A stretch of 64,000 bases of DNA from Sipunculus nudus (GCA_026874595.1 CM049317.1:14380882-14444881); one strand, 5' to 3'. Shown: positions 11,015 through 25,181, counted from the stretch's first letter. Notes: a model not told the origin generated them from the letters alone. Numbers and translations are program-made.

Positions 11015-11500
11015 TTATATATGTGTATGTGTATATAGGGATATCTTATGTATATCATTATAGTTATATGTGTGTATGTATGTGTGTATATGTTGTATGT
11101 ATGTTTGCACGTATGTACGTATATATGTATATGTATGTGCAAATGCGTGTGCACGCATTTCTGGTTTATTATTGTCAATTTCTCCTGGGATACATTATAC
11201 ACAGGGATATATATGTGCACGAATGCGTGTTTATGCACATATGTATATGTACATTTATGTATCTGCATATTTATTTGGGTATGTAATGGTATGTTCATGT
11301 GTGTGTCATATAGTATATGTGAATGAATGTATTTTCACGTGTTTGTATCTCTGCATGTATAGGTGTATATGTTTACATATACGTGATGTTAACAGAATAT
11401 GTACGTGTATTCACTTGTATATGGTTATGTGTTTGATGCAATAGATATGTGTACATCAGTATACATTAGTATATGCATATATGTATGTATATATTTGTTA
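10911..11500. repeat. TATG/TG-rich microsatellite tract
   Basis: Irregular tract of TATG, TGTA, TA and TG repeats, densest at 10914-11140 and again at 11200-11490. Long open frames here are only microsatellite translation (Tyr/Val/Cys/Met repeats). It sits where the retrotransposon 3' tail would be; several non-LTR clades end in simple repeats rather than poly(A), so it may be the expanded tail. Confidence 0.8.
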
Positions 11501-11593
11501 AATTACTTTGCGTTTCGAAATATTAATTCACCTTCTGTTCCACATGAAACATTGTGATGTATCTTCAATATTGGAGGAATTAAAGTATATCAA

Positions 11594-13641
11594 TCATGCA
11601 TCAATGGTCCCTGAAATAGTCTTATTTCACATTGAATCAGTCTGTGTGTGTATCACAGCATCACAAGATAGGATGTACAATGTATAAAGCTGTGTGGGGT
11701 GGCTAACACAAACTTGTATATGATTGGTCTGTGGTATAGTTCTGTTTGATACTGACAGGGGTCTCTGTGTGTATCACAGCATCACAAGATAGGGTTTACA
11801 ATGTATAAAGCTGTGTGGGGTGGCTAACACAAACTTGTATATGATCGGTCAGGGGTATAGTTCTGTTTGATACTGACAGGGGTCTCTGTGTGTATCACAG
11901 CATCACAAGATAGGGTTTACAATGTATAAAGCTGTGTGGGGTGGCCAGCACAAACTTGTATATGATTGGGCTGTGGTATAGTTCTGTTTGATACTGACAG
12001 GGGTCTCTGTATGTATCACAGCATCACAAGATAGGGTTTACAATGTATAAAGCTGTGTGGGGTGGCTAACACAAACTTGTATATGATTGGTCTGTGGTAT
12101 AGTTCTGATTGATACTGACAGGGGTCTCTGTGTGTATCACAGCATCACAAGATAGGGTTTACAATGTATAAAGCTGTGTGGGGTGGCTAACACAAACTTG
12201 GATATGATTGGTCTGTGGTATAGTTCTGATTGATACTGACAGGGGTCTCTGTGTGTATCACAGCATCACAAGATAGGATGTACAATGTATAAAGCTGTGT
12301 GGGGTGGCTAAAACAAACTTGTATATGATTGGTCTGTGGTATAGTTCTGATTGATACTGACAGGGGTCTCTGTGTGTATCACAGCATCACAAGATAGGGT
12401 TTACAATGTATAAAGCTGTGTGGGGTGGCTAACACAAACTTGTATATGATTGGTCTGTGGTATAGTTCTGTTTGGTCTATAAAAAATGCAATGGGAATGG
12501 GAATTTACCATAAAACGGACATTGTCTTGAATGCAAATCATATTTACAATTAGAGATTATCCATCTCCTGCTGTTTGGTTAATTAATGTCTTGTATGTCC
12601 CAAAAATATTTTATTTATTGGCACTATGCACATCTTTAAGGCACAGATCCTCGCCCAGTTTATTATATCATTTATTGTCACTTCATGTTCTTTTATATTT
12701 CTTATCACGTTTTGTGTTATATTGAAATTAAGTCGTGTTGTAGAAAAAAAAAGCTTTATGTCCTGAGTCTAGATGTTCCCTTCCCATAGACAAATACTTT
12801 GGTTGGGTTTATATTCGCGAGGCTGAAACTTCGCGATTTCTTCATTTTGAGCGTTTCGCGAGGATTCCATTTTCGCGATTGTTCCAGAACATATACCATC
12901 TAAGTACACCGGTATACGTATACATTGTATTTGTATTGATTCTAAATTTAGAACAATTCCTACAATATCTAACTCATTTCTAGTTCATTCGTTTACTTAT
13001 GATCTGTATAACTGTTGATGCATTTCACGTGATAACCGCGTGTTTCAATACCAATTAGTTTTCTGATTATGTTGTTTCTAGAGGTGGGATTACTAATCCC
13101 CTCTTGTTCATCTTAGTTGATGAGGCATTTTATTCCCCAGGGTTTTATATTCGCGATTGTTTCATATTTGCGAAAATCGCGAAATTTAAACTCTCCCAAA
13201 TAAAAAGGCAACCAGAAAACACGAGCCTAAGGTTATCGTGACAAGAAATACAGGGTATCCTTATAATAGGTGAAAACCAATTTACATTATTAACCGGTAT
13301 AGCGACCGCTTTCCCAGTAATAGTACAACCCTGTTTATACGACAATAAACATCTGATCACCGACCCTGCTGCTCACACAAGCAGACACACACACATTATG
13401 ATAATATTATTTTTGGTGGGAGCCCCAGTTGTGCTTTTTCTTGTTGGATGAAGTCGTCTTTGGGTCATGAAGGTGGCCGTATTAGAAGGAGATTATTGTT
13501 TGTACACATATTTCCAACGTTTTGATATTTAGCGAGGTTATCAGCTGGACTAACGTTAGTAACCCAGAGGTAGCCGTTATCTAGAATAAATATTCACCTA
13601 CCCGTGTGTGTTTATATAGTTATGCAGAACTGTGACCGTGT
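11594..13641 (+). repeat. Second copy of monomer array and 5' leader (LTR-like direct repeat)
   Basis: Nearly identical to 4122-6290. It has regular 121-bp monomers at 11762, 11883, 12004, 12125, 12246 and 12367, one fewer than the first copy, then the same 1.2-kb leader with a few substitutions and small indels. The match begins inside the array at the TCATGCATCAATGGTCC linker and ends at GACCGTGTA, just short of where ORF1 would start; no ORF1 follows. No matching short target duplication was found at the outer ends. Confidence 0.9.
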
Positions 13642-15001
13642 ACTTTATACCAGCAATTGAGAAGCTAAATTAGCTACGTTTACACACGATCATTGGGGCA
13701 TTTTAATGTACTTCAGCAGCAATACATATCTTTCATGACACGAGGAAGTCAGTCGCTTCAACGATAATCGTATTTATATCCACAGCAAAAATACATAAAA
13801 TGATACAATGACAGAAATGTAAACCATTATCCATTTTCAATAATTGTGCAATTTTAGAAAAGCTGCAGTGCTTGCACTACTTATGCTATTAAGTATAATG
13901 CTTTTATCAAACTATCCGAAAAAAACCTTATTTCCTAGACTACTAATTATCACTAATTATCTGATAATACCATTCAGACATGTTGTATGAAAAAAATAGG
14001 CTTTCATTATCTTAAATAGATATAGATGGGTCCTAACGGCAGCTTGTTCAAGTTAAATGTATACATTTAAGACTCCTTGTCACTTTTGCATTGCAATTAA
14101 ACGTTAAGCGTCTGAGCGTGTGTAAATGTCAATAAGTATCATTAGGTGTTTTTCTGCACGGTCTTTAACCACATGGTCTCTTATTGTTGTTTACTGCCAT
14201 AGTTTTGTTGCAACAAACAGTATTATGAACACGAACAGATTTGACCCCTGTTACTGAATTTGTAAACAATGAATCAGTAAACACTTAAAGTAATAAATTA
14301 CGGTATAGGAGGTATCTTATCCATTACTTGAAACCGACAGACGGACAGGAATGGCGCAGCTTATTTTATATGTAAATAAAGGTTTACACGGGTAACTAAC
14401 ATTTTTACCCGGACATACTTTACAGTCAGGCCAACAAGGACAAACAAAAAAAAAATATATTGTCATTAATTATGCACACGTATATTCAGCTCAGCCATGA
14501 AGAAAGCATTATGGTATCAGGTTCAAAATTCATCAGGTACGATCTGGCTTAACTTAGCCACCGAATGACATTATAGTATTATAGTACATATATGTACACT
14601 TTCTTTGTCTAATGCATGATAATTGACTTCATAAGTGCTTTTGAATCTTATTTAAGTTTGATCGTTCCATGGTGCCGCGATAACCTTGCTCTCAAGGATT
14701 ATTCGTGGAAGAGCATGAAAATTCCTAGCACAGTTATTACATCATCGACAAATGAATTAATGTTAACTGCCAGACAAATGCAAAATATAATATATTCAAG
14801 ATATCCAGTTTTAATAATAAAACCCGTAGTTATTCTATTTATCATTCGTATTAGTACAAATGTACTGTTTTTTAATAAAGGTAGAGTTTTAAAAGGTCTT
14901 CATGAAGTTACCCTAACGACGATAATATGAAATGTACGGTGTTCATTTATTCGATGTGTCGAATAACCAACGATAAAATATCAACCATCTATACCTTGCT
15001 G
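13642..15001. repeat. Non-coding; includes dispersed repeat family R, copy A
   Basis: From about 14080 to 14560 it aligns with 19735-20180: a GTCACT..TGCATT segment, GTTTACTGGCATAG-like, GAACACGAACAGATTTGA, and a CAGCTCAGCCA...ATTATGGT segment in the same order. The first 300 bases match nothing else in the window. An open frame at 14616-14930 has no recognisable content. Confidence 0.5.
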
Positions 15002-17409
15002 TTTTTAGCTCAGCTGACTTTCAGTCATGCTGTGCTATAGCGATGGGTCTCTGTCCGTCGTCCTTCGGTCTCTCCGTCCGGCCTTCCGGCCGTTAGCAGG
15101 GCACAAATCGTAACCTTAAGGACTAGGATCATGAAGCCTATGCAGTCTTAGGGGTTCTAAAAAGATCTCCTTGCAAACCTGAAATTAGATCACTGCAACC
15201 TATATTCTCCGAGTTACGAAGAGTGTTTGCATCCCCCAGAATTAATTCTTATAACCAAAATTTTCATCCCAAACCTTCCATCTTTCACATTCAGCTCACC
15301 TACCAACTAGGAAACCATCATTATTTTGAGGTCAGAAGGTCAAGGCAACAGGACCCATTTCTTTGATAAGCTTGTGGAAGGATTTTAAGCCGAACCTTTC
15401 ATCCGAATCCTTTAATCTTTCACATATAGCTCACCTACTAAGTGGGAGATAAATCTTATAGATTTTGAGGTCACAAGGTCAAAGGTCAAGGTCACAGGAT
15501 CCACTTCTTTAAAAAAAGGTTGTGGACACATTTCAAGCTAGAATTTTTATCCCAAACCTTCCAGCACGGTTATATCGACTCTCTGCCAACAAGGGAAAAG
15601 ACCTGTTGATTTAGAGGTCAAAGGTCAAGTTCACAGAACCAACTTCTTGCGTGGAGTCATTTTAAGGCAAACTTTTCAACGTTTAACTTCCATCCGTCAT
15701 ATATGGCTAACCTACCAATAGGGGGAGAACCCTATTGATGTTGAGTTCAAAAGGTCAGAGGTCAAGGTCACAATACTAAATTGTTCCAAATGTTTGTGAA
15801 CATATTTCAAGCTAAACTATTTATCCAAAACCTTTAGTATTTCACATATGCCTCACCTATGCATCACTCAATTTGATTCAAACATATTAATGGGTCTTTT
15901 TGCTTGAAGAAATAACTTATTGATATCGGTGTCAGCTGGTCAGGAGGTTAAAGGTTGCAGTTCAAAGTTATAAACACATTGGTTGCCAAGTGATTACTCC
16001 AGTTTTAAGTGGTTAGTAGTTACCCATCACTTTGAAAAGAATCCAATTGATATGTGGGCAAAAGGCCAAGATCATAGGTCAGAGATGTTCACAATAAAAA
16101 CTTACTTTGTAGACCATCTCTATTTTTCTTGTATATATAACCATTGAACTCCAACTGGTACATCTCACTGTGTGGCCATAATTGTCAGAGACACTTGTAA
16201 TATATGACTCCCTTTTGTATCAGCCCATGGAGTGATAAGGACATATCATTAGTGCATAACACAAACACTGTTGCATGAATGCTTTGGCAAGGCATTAAGA
16301 CCATGAGCGTAAAGTGTTAAGCTTCAGCTACTAATTTATATTATAGATGATAGGAATATTTTGTAGTTTATTCTATGGAATCATAGCAATAAACTTAATT
16401 TCCTAGAAATCTTAATATGTTTTATACAAGTCATCAGATATACCAGCAAGTGTTTGTTCTGATAATATGTGGGTCTGTACCTAGTTTTAGGGTGGCTTTA
16501 TTTGATTACAAGACTCTTAGTGATGCTTTCTGCATTTCTTTTCTTTCAGGTTTTGCAGTTTACATACCCTGCTGACCCCACTAAAAGGCAAGGTGATAAT
16601 TAAAAATATTGGACTTACACTTTTTACATTTGCATGTCCATAAATCTGATATGAGAGCTCTCCAACCTGATCATGCCTTTTGAATTGTTTTGGACATTCA
16701 TAACTGTAACATTCTTTTTAGCAATTGCCACAAGTTTGGTCTCTTATTGGAGGATGTGATAACAAATGTCAGACTTGTCAGAAATCCATTATGTCTGTTA
16801 GGTAGCCAGCTTAGAAATGCTTTTGCTAGTGCAATTAATATGGTTGTTTTTTTTTAATGTTTGGTCCCTTTTAGAGGATGTTTGTTGTTCAATTTGCAAC
16901 CTGTCAGAAATCCAATATGGCCACCAGAAGCCATCTTTAAATTCCTTTAGAACATATTATCTCAAGAACTATTAAAGTGAATGCAGTTGCACGTATATAA
17001 ATGTAATCTTGCATTGGGTCATTCATCATTTATGAAAGCTCAGTACAGATGGCTTGTATTGTATAAAAATTAGTACAGAAGCACCCGTGTCACAATAATT
17101 CTTGCATGGATTTCCTTGATATTTTGCTATATATTTTGATCTGATATTTGCCCTACGTGGTATTCCTTTTGTGAGGTATTCCTTGCTTGAGGTATCAAGC
17201 AAGCTGAGGGATTAGGTCCTTATAGCTTAACAACCATACTTTTTGCCTCAGACCATTAATTCACTGTGTTTTAACCAGACGTATGTGATATATATTTATG
17301 TCAACGTAAAGGTTCTTCAACAGTTTGACTGGAAGTTGTGAATCGCAGCCCATGATATCATAGGTCATGCTTGGCAGCTGAACGTCATGACCCATGGGTC
17401 ACTTGTTAA
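15002..17409 (-). mobile_element. Family E element, copy E1 (inverted)
   Basis: The right terminus, read backwards, is TTTTTAGCTCAGCTGAC at 15002; the left terminus (GACCCATGGGTC) is at about 17390-17402. It aligns over its whole length with E3 (26700-29133) in opposite orientation, including the segment ending in TCATGGGCTGC. Near the right end is a GC-rich tract built on GGAC/CCGG repeats, and inside are AGGTCAAAGGTCAAGGTCAC-type motifs near 15470, 15620 and 15757. No protein-coding frame is seen, so it is non-autonomous. Confidence 0.8.
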
Positions 17410-17606
17410 TAGTTATCATTTGCAATTCTTAAATACACGTGTCGAAAGAGTTTTATACACGAAATGTAGGACCTTTTTTTTGGAAAGATTTCTTATAATC
17501 ATTCGAATAATATCATTATATTTCCTCAATTTTTGAATAATAAAAATTGTGTTGTGGATTTAAAGTGCTCTCAGAAGTTGACAAAAAATTTGATGAGTGG
17601 CTTTCA

Positions 17607-17655
<49 letters not shown>

Positions 17656-18235
17656 GTTGTGCCTCTACGATCTTGTACAACTAAGGGTAAAAAGGGTTCG
17701 AGACCCCGTTGATGACCCTTGAACGAAGATTCTTTCACCTTGGGACCAAGTTGATATGTGTGATTTATGACTGGACTTCCCTTTATTTAAACTCAACCCC
17801 ACTGATAGGTACTAAATATTCATATTAGGACAGGAAAAGCAATACGTGTACAATGCGATGACCGCACACGTGTCCCCTCACCTTGGAAATAATGCCCTTA
17901 GCTTCTGACCTCTGAACTTAGTGGCTCGTCATGGACCATGGCTAGTGCTTACTCACGTAAGGCGCTCGCCCCATGATAAGTACTTACTCAACCGGAACAG
18001 AAGAAAAAAACGTTTTGTGTGGGACTTGTTTCAACCGGTTACATAAGTAACCTTCAAAGGGCTCTGCAAAATGTGTTTGGTCAGTATGATTATTGTCATT
18101 TAAAAAATGCCAGGAATACTTCAATTATGTAAATTATCCACAATGCTAAACAAATACTATCCTAATAAACGTGGGAATTTAGCATAAGGTTTATGAGATT
18201 ACCTTGGTATAAACATTTGATAAAGTTAAACAAAA
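17410..18235. repeat. Non-coding DNA with (TC)n microsatellite
   Basis: A pure CT/TC run covers about 17608-17652. The rest is AT-rich with no repeat partner or coding signal that I could see. Confidence 0.6.
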
Positions 18236-18239
18236 GACA

Positions 18240-19122
18240 TGTATAAAGAAGTTATGAGGGTTGTATAACAAATTATGAATATGTCTACCTTTTGATGTGG
18301 TCCAGAAACTAAGATTATAATATGATTGGCAGCACACCATGTTCAAAGACCTCATTCGTATTCTCATGAATAACTTCCTTGTTATTAAAAATGTAGTGAT
18401 GCAACAATGAATATATTTATGCCTAGAGTTTCAAACAAATTTTTAGAAAGCCTGAAAACAGATTTCATTGTACTTTTCGATAATCTAACATTATTTTTAA
18501 AAAAGGGCACGTTCAATGAATTCAAGATCTGCTCTATAACATCTTTTTCTTCATTTAAACCTCACCTTTATCTTCAACTACGTTCTATGTGGTAACCATA
18601 AGGTCACTAGAAGTAACCATCCTTTTTTATGTATGCCAAGAAATGTTTGACATGATCATTGCTCTTAAACATTGCAACAAGTCATGTTTATTATCGCAGT
18701 CTTCACACAGATATGACAGATTAAACCCATAAAGATAACACAGATAATTAAGAATTGTATACTACACAAACATGTGACCCTATATAATATCACAACAATG
18801 GTCTAAAATATTGTTACAACAGTGTTTAGTGTAGATACCAAATAAACGGTTTGGCATATTATATTTATGTGAAATTATTACACCTGAGACAGGTGTGCAG
18901 GACTGTGTCGCGCCTATCCCACAACATGCAAAGCTAACCAATCAATGAGTGTTCATGAAATCTAGAAACAATCTGGAAACGCCGCTAATCAATTACATAC
19001 CGCTTTATTATGTATTCATGGTCCATTTTCCTATACATTGAACCAGCACGTCTCTCTCTCTCTCTCTCTCTCTCTCCCTCTCTCTCACTTTCAGAATAGA
19101 GGTGCCCGTAAGGATAGGTACA

Positions 19123-19221
<99 letters not shown>

Positions 19222-20180
19222 ACCCCACGATTTCCATTTACTTGGTGACTGAGCAAGGTGGTCGTAATTTGTTGGTACTTCTATGAAGTTTATAAATATG
19301 TGTAATTTTAATTATTTAGGCATATACATGTAAAATAAATTCCCCTGGTGTCATATTCCTGGATATTTCCTGACAAAGTTTAGAGTTCTAAAGTTTATTA
19401 TTGCTAGTTGAAATCGACTTAAAATGATGACTTTTAAGTCCAGGGACTTGTCGTATCCCTGGTGGAATACTGTACATGCACGTGTTTCCAATGTTTTGAT
19501 AGTAAAAGCACTATCCGAAAATACATTCCATCTTGCAATTGTGTGTAATACTTTGTAAGTGTAATCCGAAAATACATTATATTTTTTTACGTATCTTATT
19601 CCTAATTACCACGAACCATCTGACATGACCAGTCAGACATAATATTATGATAGAATTAGGTTTTATCAATCTTTAATACATACAGCACTGTCTTCAGGGC
19701 AAATTATTCAAGTTTCCATATGTACATTGAAGATTTCCTGTCACTATTTCATTCATGTTGACATTCTGAAGTGTGTGCGTGTGTGTACTTGTTGTCTTAT
19801 GTTTATTTACTGGCATAGATTTCTTGCGGCAGACAGAATCTTTAACACAAACAAGTTTGATCCCTGAAACTGAAACTCTGTGTAAACTGTAAGCCTGAAA
19901 GGAAAAACATCAAGGATATCTCTATCAGAAAATATCTCTGTGATTTGAAAGATCATTTCCACAAAATTGTGTAATTTTAGAAAGACAAAGACAAATGCAG
20001 TAGATTATTGTCCAAAATTATGTGTTACACGCGAAAAACGCCTACCCCGAAACATTATCAAGCGAGGTATACAATCTTTATTTTAAAAGTGTTTAACTTT
20101 TGTTAGAAAATACATGTACACATGTAGTCAGCTCAGCCACAAAAAAAATTATGGTGCCAAGTTCAAAAGTCATAAGGTCA
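18240..20180 (+). repeat. Dispersed repeat family R, copy B (longest)
   Basis: The best reference copy of a long AT-rich repeat. Its first part matches 21330-21985, its middle matches about 2735-3480, and its last part matches 14080-14560. Copies are strongly diverged and carry no transposase or RT. Two microsatellites interrupt it: TC at about 19050-19087 and TA at about 19125-19221. Orientation is the same in all copies. Whether it is a mobile element or an old segmental duplication cannot be decided. Confidence 0.55.
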
Positions 20181-21325
20181 GATCGGGTGTAAACGTAGCC
20201 TGCTATAAGGCCATGTATCCGGAGTTTGTACATCACCGCGAAACCTAAAACACAGGTGTGTACAGGTATGTAGTTTACACACATGCACTTTGTACCTGCC
20301 AAGCATACTGAGGCACCTTCGTGTGTCAAGCAATCCGTATTCACATGGGAAGCACATAATGGTACAAAACGACCTGTATGTGTTAACGTATTGATGAAAA
20401 TAATCGTCCATCAGCAACAGGGCCCCGGCCAGGTAATTGTACCTGCGCCTAGGTACACAAGAGTACCTCTATAAGTAGAAGTAACTGTTGCTGTAGTGCT
20501 ACTTGTACCTGGAATTAAAATACCTATAACTGGTATAATGTACTAGAGATATATGTATGATACTCGAAATGCATATCGGGCTTTTTAATAACATTTACAA
20601 TGCTGTCATCCTTGTCGGGCAGTCACCCATTTGAAGCACAGTTAATTATCAAACTTAGATACCTGCAGCCTCTGGAGTTGAGAATATTCCGTTGCACTAT
20701 TTTAGAACATTGATGCAAATTTTATACTTCTGTATAGTAACCATGTGAAATTTATCAAATTTATCATTTATTAATTTATTATTTCTACTTGAGGCCGTCC
20801 TGTAAACTACTATGTGGAAGGCTTATGTTTTTTCTGAAGACATTAGGGGCGATCATTTTATGCATTTAAGTGAGACAATCTGTCTTTTTACTGTAACATA
20901 TTATGTCATATCTGGACGAAATTTATACAATTTGTATTATTTCAAATGTCATTGATATATGTAACTGTACCTAGATCCTTTTTAAAATAACTGGCGCTGT
21001 GTGAGTAGAAACACAAGTAACGTAGTTGCAACGTATAATAGTATTTATTGCCAAATGTGCTATATCATAAACGGTTATTTTTCCTTTCCTTGCCCTTTTG
21101 TGCCCAAACTGCTTATGCAATTATTGGGAATGTTGTTTATCAAAGTCTCCGAAAATATACCATGTGTCACTCAACATATAACTTATTTTCATTATGTGTC
21201 ACATGTCATTCGGGCAGGCTTTATTAAATTAATTAACTTAATTTCATGTTACATGCAAATACGCTGGAATTTTGCATAAGTCATATACTTTTATCTAGGC
21301 ATATATATTTTATTCAGAGCAAGAA
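20181..21325. other. AT-rich DNA, nothing recognised
   Basis: No domain, splice structure or repeat partner seen. A cluster of GGTAC/GTACC words lies at about 20430-20520. Confidence 0.4.
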
Positions 21326-21329
21326 AAAG

Positions 21330-21985
21330 GATATATCGGAGACGTTAAACACATAAAACACATAACAAATATGAATATGTACCTGTTTTGATATGCTTTA
21401 ATTTGGTGTTCGTATCAAGTTATGGAGTATGAAATATGTATGATTGTCAACACACTAAGCAGTAAAAGACTATTAAAGATCTGTTGAATGTCCTTGCCAT
21501 TAAATCTGCATCCGAATCAATAAACATATGCCCACAGTTTCACAAATTAAGTTTAAATCATGACGCATTCATTGACATCAAGATCTGTTCTCTGTCGGCT
21601 TTTCATCGTTACGCCGCAATATTTACCTCATACAGATTCATCAGAGTAATTTCTATGTGGGGAATATGAGATCGTTTTTATGTATCGAAAGATATTCATT
21701 AACTTTATCGTTATTCTTAAATATAACAACAGACCTGGTTTGTTACTTAGGTCCTGTGCTATGCACTTCACTTTAATTTGAAAGAAAGATTTAACCACAA
21801 AGATAAATGAGATAAATATGTTGTTACCCAGAATATAACATGATGCTTTATCACTGCTATCATATCACACATTTCAGCTCAGTGTCCAGTGTAGATTACA
21901 CATCAACAATTTGATATATCATTTGGATATGGAAATATAACACCTAAGACCGGCGTGCAGACCATCTAGAAACAAGAGAAAGAAT
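21330..21985 (+). repeat. Dispersed repeat family R, copy C
   Basis: Aligns with 18240-18900: AACAAATATGAATATGTACC, CAAGATCTGTTCTCT, TTTCTATGTGG and CAGTGTAGATTACA segments in the same order. Clearly diverged, no coding content. Confidence 0.55.
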
Positions 21986-22147
21986 AGCTAGAGTAATTCC
22001 CCCCTCCTTAAAAAGAGCAGGACTAAATTATGGTATTGGTTGTTTATTGCGTCTTGACGTTTTCATTTATTCAAATAGTATGGCATACGAGGATTTTATT
22101 ATGGTGCAACCTTTTTACAGCTCCGCTTCAATAACCGTGAGCACTCT

Positions 22148-22415
22148 GGCTGTTTGTGAGTACTGCTTGTTTGTGTGTGCACCGGCTGTTTATGTGTTTA
22201 TTGGCCGTTTATGCGTGTAATGGCTGTTTGCGTGTGCACTGGCTGTTTGTGTGTAATGGCTGTTTGTGTGTACTGGCTGTTTGTGTGTGTACTGGCTGTT
22301 TGTGTGTGTACTGGCAGTTTATGTGTACTGGCTGCTTGTGTGTGCACAGACTGTTTGTGTGTACTAGTTGTTTATGTGTGTACAGGTTTTTTGTGTGTGT
22401 ACTGGTTGCTCGTGG
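22148..22415 (+). repeat. Minisatellite of about 18-20 bp
   Basis: A dozen or so variants of CTGGCTGTTTGTGTGTGTA in tandem. The long Cys/Val/Leu open frames here are repeat translation, not genes. Confidence 0.85.
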
Positions 22416-23945
22416 ATTTATTCAATCAGAATACACAAAAAACTTCGGTTTGAACCGATTGAGAATCGAACCAATCCGGTCGGCTGCTCTACCCGTGCTC
22501 TATGTCTTGACTGACCTAAAAGTATACCATCATACGATTTATTATTACGTCTTTCTACAAACATAAATAACAAGCATAACCAAATACATTATAGCAGGAT
22601 TTTTTTTCAATTTTTCTGCAATACTTTTTTTTACCACAATGGAGTGATATGCATGTCTTGAAACCATCTTTGTATGCACGTTTCCTTTTATCCACTTGTG
22701 ACTTGTAGGGAAAATTTTTAAAATTATTTCCCAACCGGAATCATGGACTCAGAGAACAAGGGGTACCTTTAAATCCAATTGTAACAAGTCATTTAGATTA
22801 GTTTTCGATGATCAGCTGGAACGTTGCATTTTGGTACACGTATATTTTATTTTTTGTCTGAAAATTATCAATATTATTGATATTCTTAATGCTAGTTAGT
22901 AGAACAAGTTTCTAAATGAGGCAGCTTCTTGGGGCTTTTCCTCCGTTGTGGTAGATTAAGGGTACATATTATCTAAGAGATCAACATTGTCTTACAGGTT
23001 TTGAGAAAATTATGGTTAACATAAAAGGATCAAATCACCTATCTGACCTTTATAAACTAAAGGTAACATTTAAAGTGATTATAAAAAAAAAGCCAGAAAA
23101 CGTGGATATCTCAGTACAAGGGCTGCTTCTTTTGTTTATATAAACGTGTTTATGTGTGCGGGCCAGCAAAAATAAAACAAATTCAACAAGGGCATGTGGC
23201 AGCAAGTCAGATAAGCCAGAACTTGGCAAATGGCGTTTTTCAACAGGTGGACGTTATACCTTTGCATGTATACAACCTACCATATGTTACAAAAAGATTA
23301 CATGTTTACAAACATGTTGTTGAATAACAAGTTCATACATCCTTATAAGGCCTTATAAGATCTTTTCACTAAAATTATCATTAGATCATTAAAATGTACA
23401 CAGAGGAAGCCAGAAATTACAAATTCTTTTTCAAAGTAGGTGATAAAACTAAATAAAATTTCATATATATTTGTTGAACTCCACTCTAATAATTTTTTTA
23501 GTATAACTATTCCAAATAACATTTTTTCCAAATAACATTTTCAAAGGAATGGAAGACCATGTATATATATTTATATAAAATTGTATTAGAAACCAAAGTT
23601 TACATTATTGATGGCAGCAACTAACTCGGCACTTCCAAAGTTAGTTTTTTAAAGTGGAGTGATTAGTGGTTGTTGTATCCAGGAAAGAAAATTCAAGAAT
23701 ATAATTTCTTAGAAAACTTAAACAGGCTATTTATCTGTCACAAAGAATGCATGTGTACTCTTTTGGATTTGGTATGATTGAGCAGTTTTTCATAATCTTT
23801 TAGAAACAATGGTTTTAGAAACACAGCGAGGCTAAGGAATCGAGCAGAGGAACTTGATGTTCCATTATATAATTTATGTTTATGTTCGCTGTGTAGGCCC
23901 AGGGTTTAAGCCTGGGTTTATATATCCTGAAGAGTCGCTCTTTTA
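22416..23945. other. AT-rich DNA, nothing recognised
   Basis: No gene, RNA or repeat partner could be supported. Confidence 0.4.
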
Positions 23946-25121
23946 ACTAGCGACCCATGGGTCTCGACGCTCAGCTGTATTTGTCTATAAGGATATTTTT
24001 AAAGATATTTTTCGAATGACAGTCCTGTGATCTTAACCAAAGACCTTGTGACCAAAACTCATAGAACTTATTATCCGTGAACTTGCAGCAATTAGATTTT
24101 TGTAACAATCAAGTATTTTCATGTGACCTTGAGCTCTGACCAGGTACCTCAAAATCTACAGATTTCCTCACGTTGGGCAAGTAAGCCATGTGTGAAAGAT
24201 GGAAAGTTTGGGATGAACAGTTTGATTTACAGTGCATTTACAATCTGTTTTTAAAGATGTGGCTCCTGTGATCTTCAACTTTGATCTCTGGACCCGGAAA
24301 ATCAAAATGAATTTAATTAAGTGGTGGGTCATTACTTAATCATGTTTGAAGCCAATTTATCCATCCATATCAGAATTATCATCCATAAACTAATTTTTGA
24401 ATGGATGGGCCCTGGGACCTTAACCTTTGACCCTAATGACCCCCAAAATCGAATAGAATCTTCCTTTATTGGCAGGTTAGCGATATCTTGAAGATAGAAT
24501 GTTTGTGATGAAAAGTTTGGCTTGAAATGCATACAAATTTGTTCAAGAAATGGGTCTTGTGACCATGACCTTTGACCGTTGGACCCCAAAATCGACACGG
24601 TTCTTAGTGGTCAGCCATATATAAGTTAAGTTTGAAGCCAATATGTCAAACTAAGCTGGAGTTATCATCTGGAAACTAATTTGTGAACAGATGGCCACTG
24701 CGACCTTGACCTTGTGACCCCAAATTCTTGTATGCTCTCCCCATACTGGCAATTCAACTAATGCGCAAGATGGAAAATTTGGGATGAATAGCTTGGGTTA
24801 AAATGCAGCCATAATCTTTTTAAATGAGTCCTGTGACCTTGACCTAATGACCCAAAAATCATATAGGTTCTTGCTTTAGTAGGGGGCCCTATGTAAGTCA
24901 AGTTTGAAATCCATGTGTCAATCCAACCTGGAGTAATCACCTGGAACATATTTGTGTGGATGGACGGATGGACAGACAGACACACAGACAGACAGGGTGA
25001 TTACTATAGGGCATCCACTTGTGATCAATAACACACCAGGTTTTGGGACACTAGATGTAATCACAGCTGAGAAACTGACATGATTGTTGTCATTTTACAG
25101 TAAAAAATATATTTAATATAA

Positions 25122-25181
<60 letters not shown>

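Noticed and set aside
10830-11444. Long open frames rich in Tyr, Val, Cys and Met
   Set aside because: They are translations of TATG/TG microsatellite in several frames and both strands.
3020-18935. tRNA-Asn as part of a repeated element, because 18899-18912 resembles its first bases
   Set aside because: Only about 13 bases match, and the order of other matching blocks pairs 18880 with 2757 rather than with the tRNA. The tRNA stands as an ordinary gene.
19008-19286. Open frames on both strands with Ile/Tyr repeats
   Set aside because: (TC)n and (TA)n microsatellite translation.
22156-22566. 136-codon open frame with repeated CTGCLCV peptide
   Set aside because: It is a 18-20-bp minisatellite read through; no start context, splice sites or domain.
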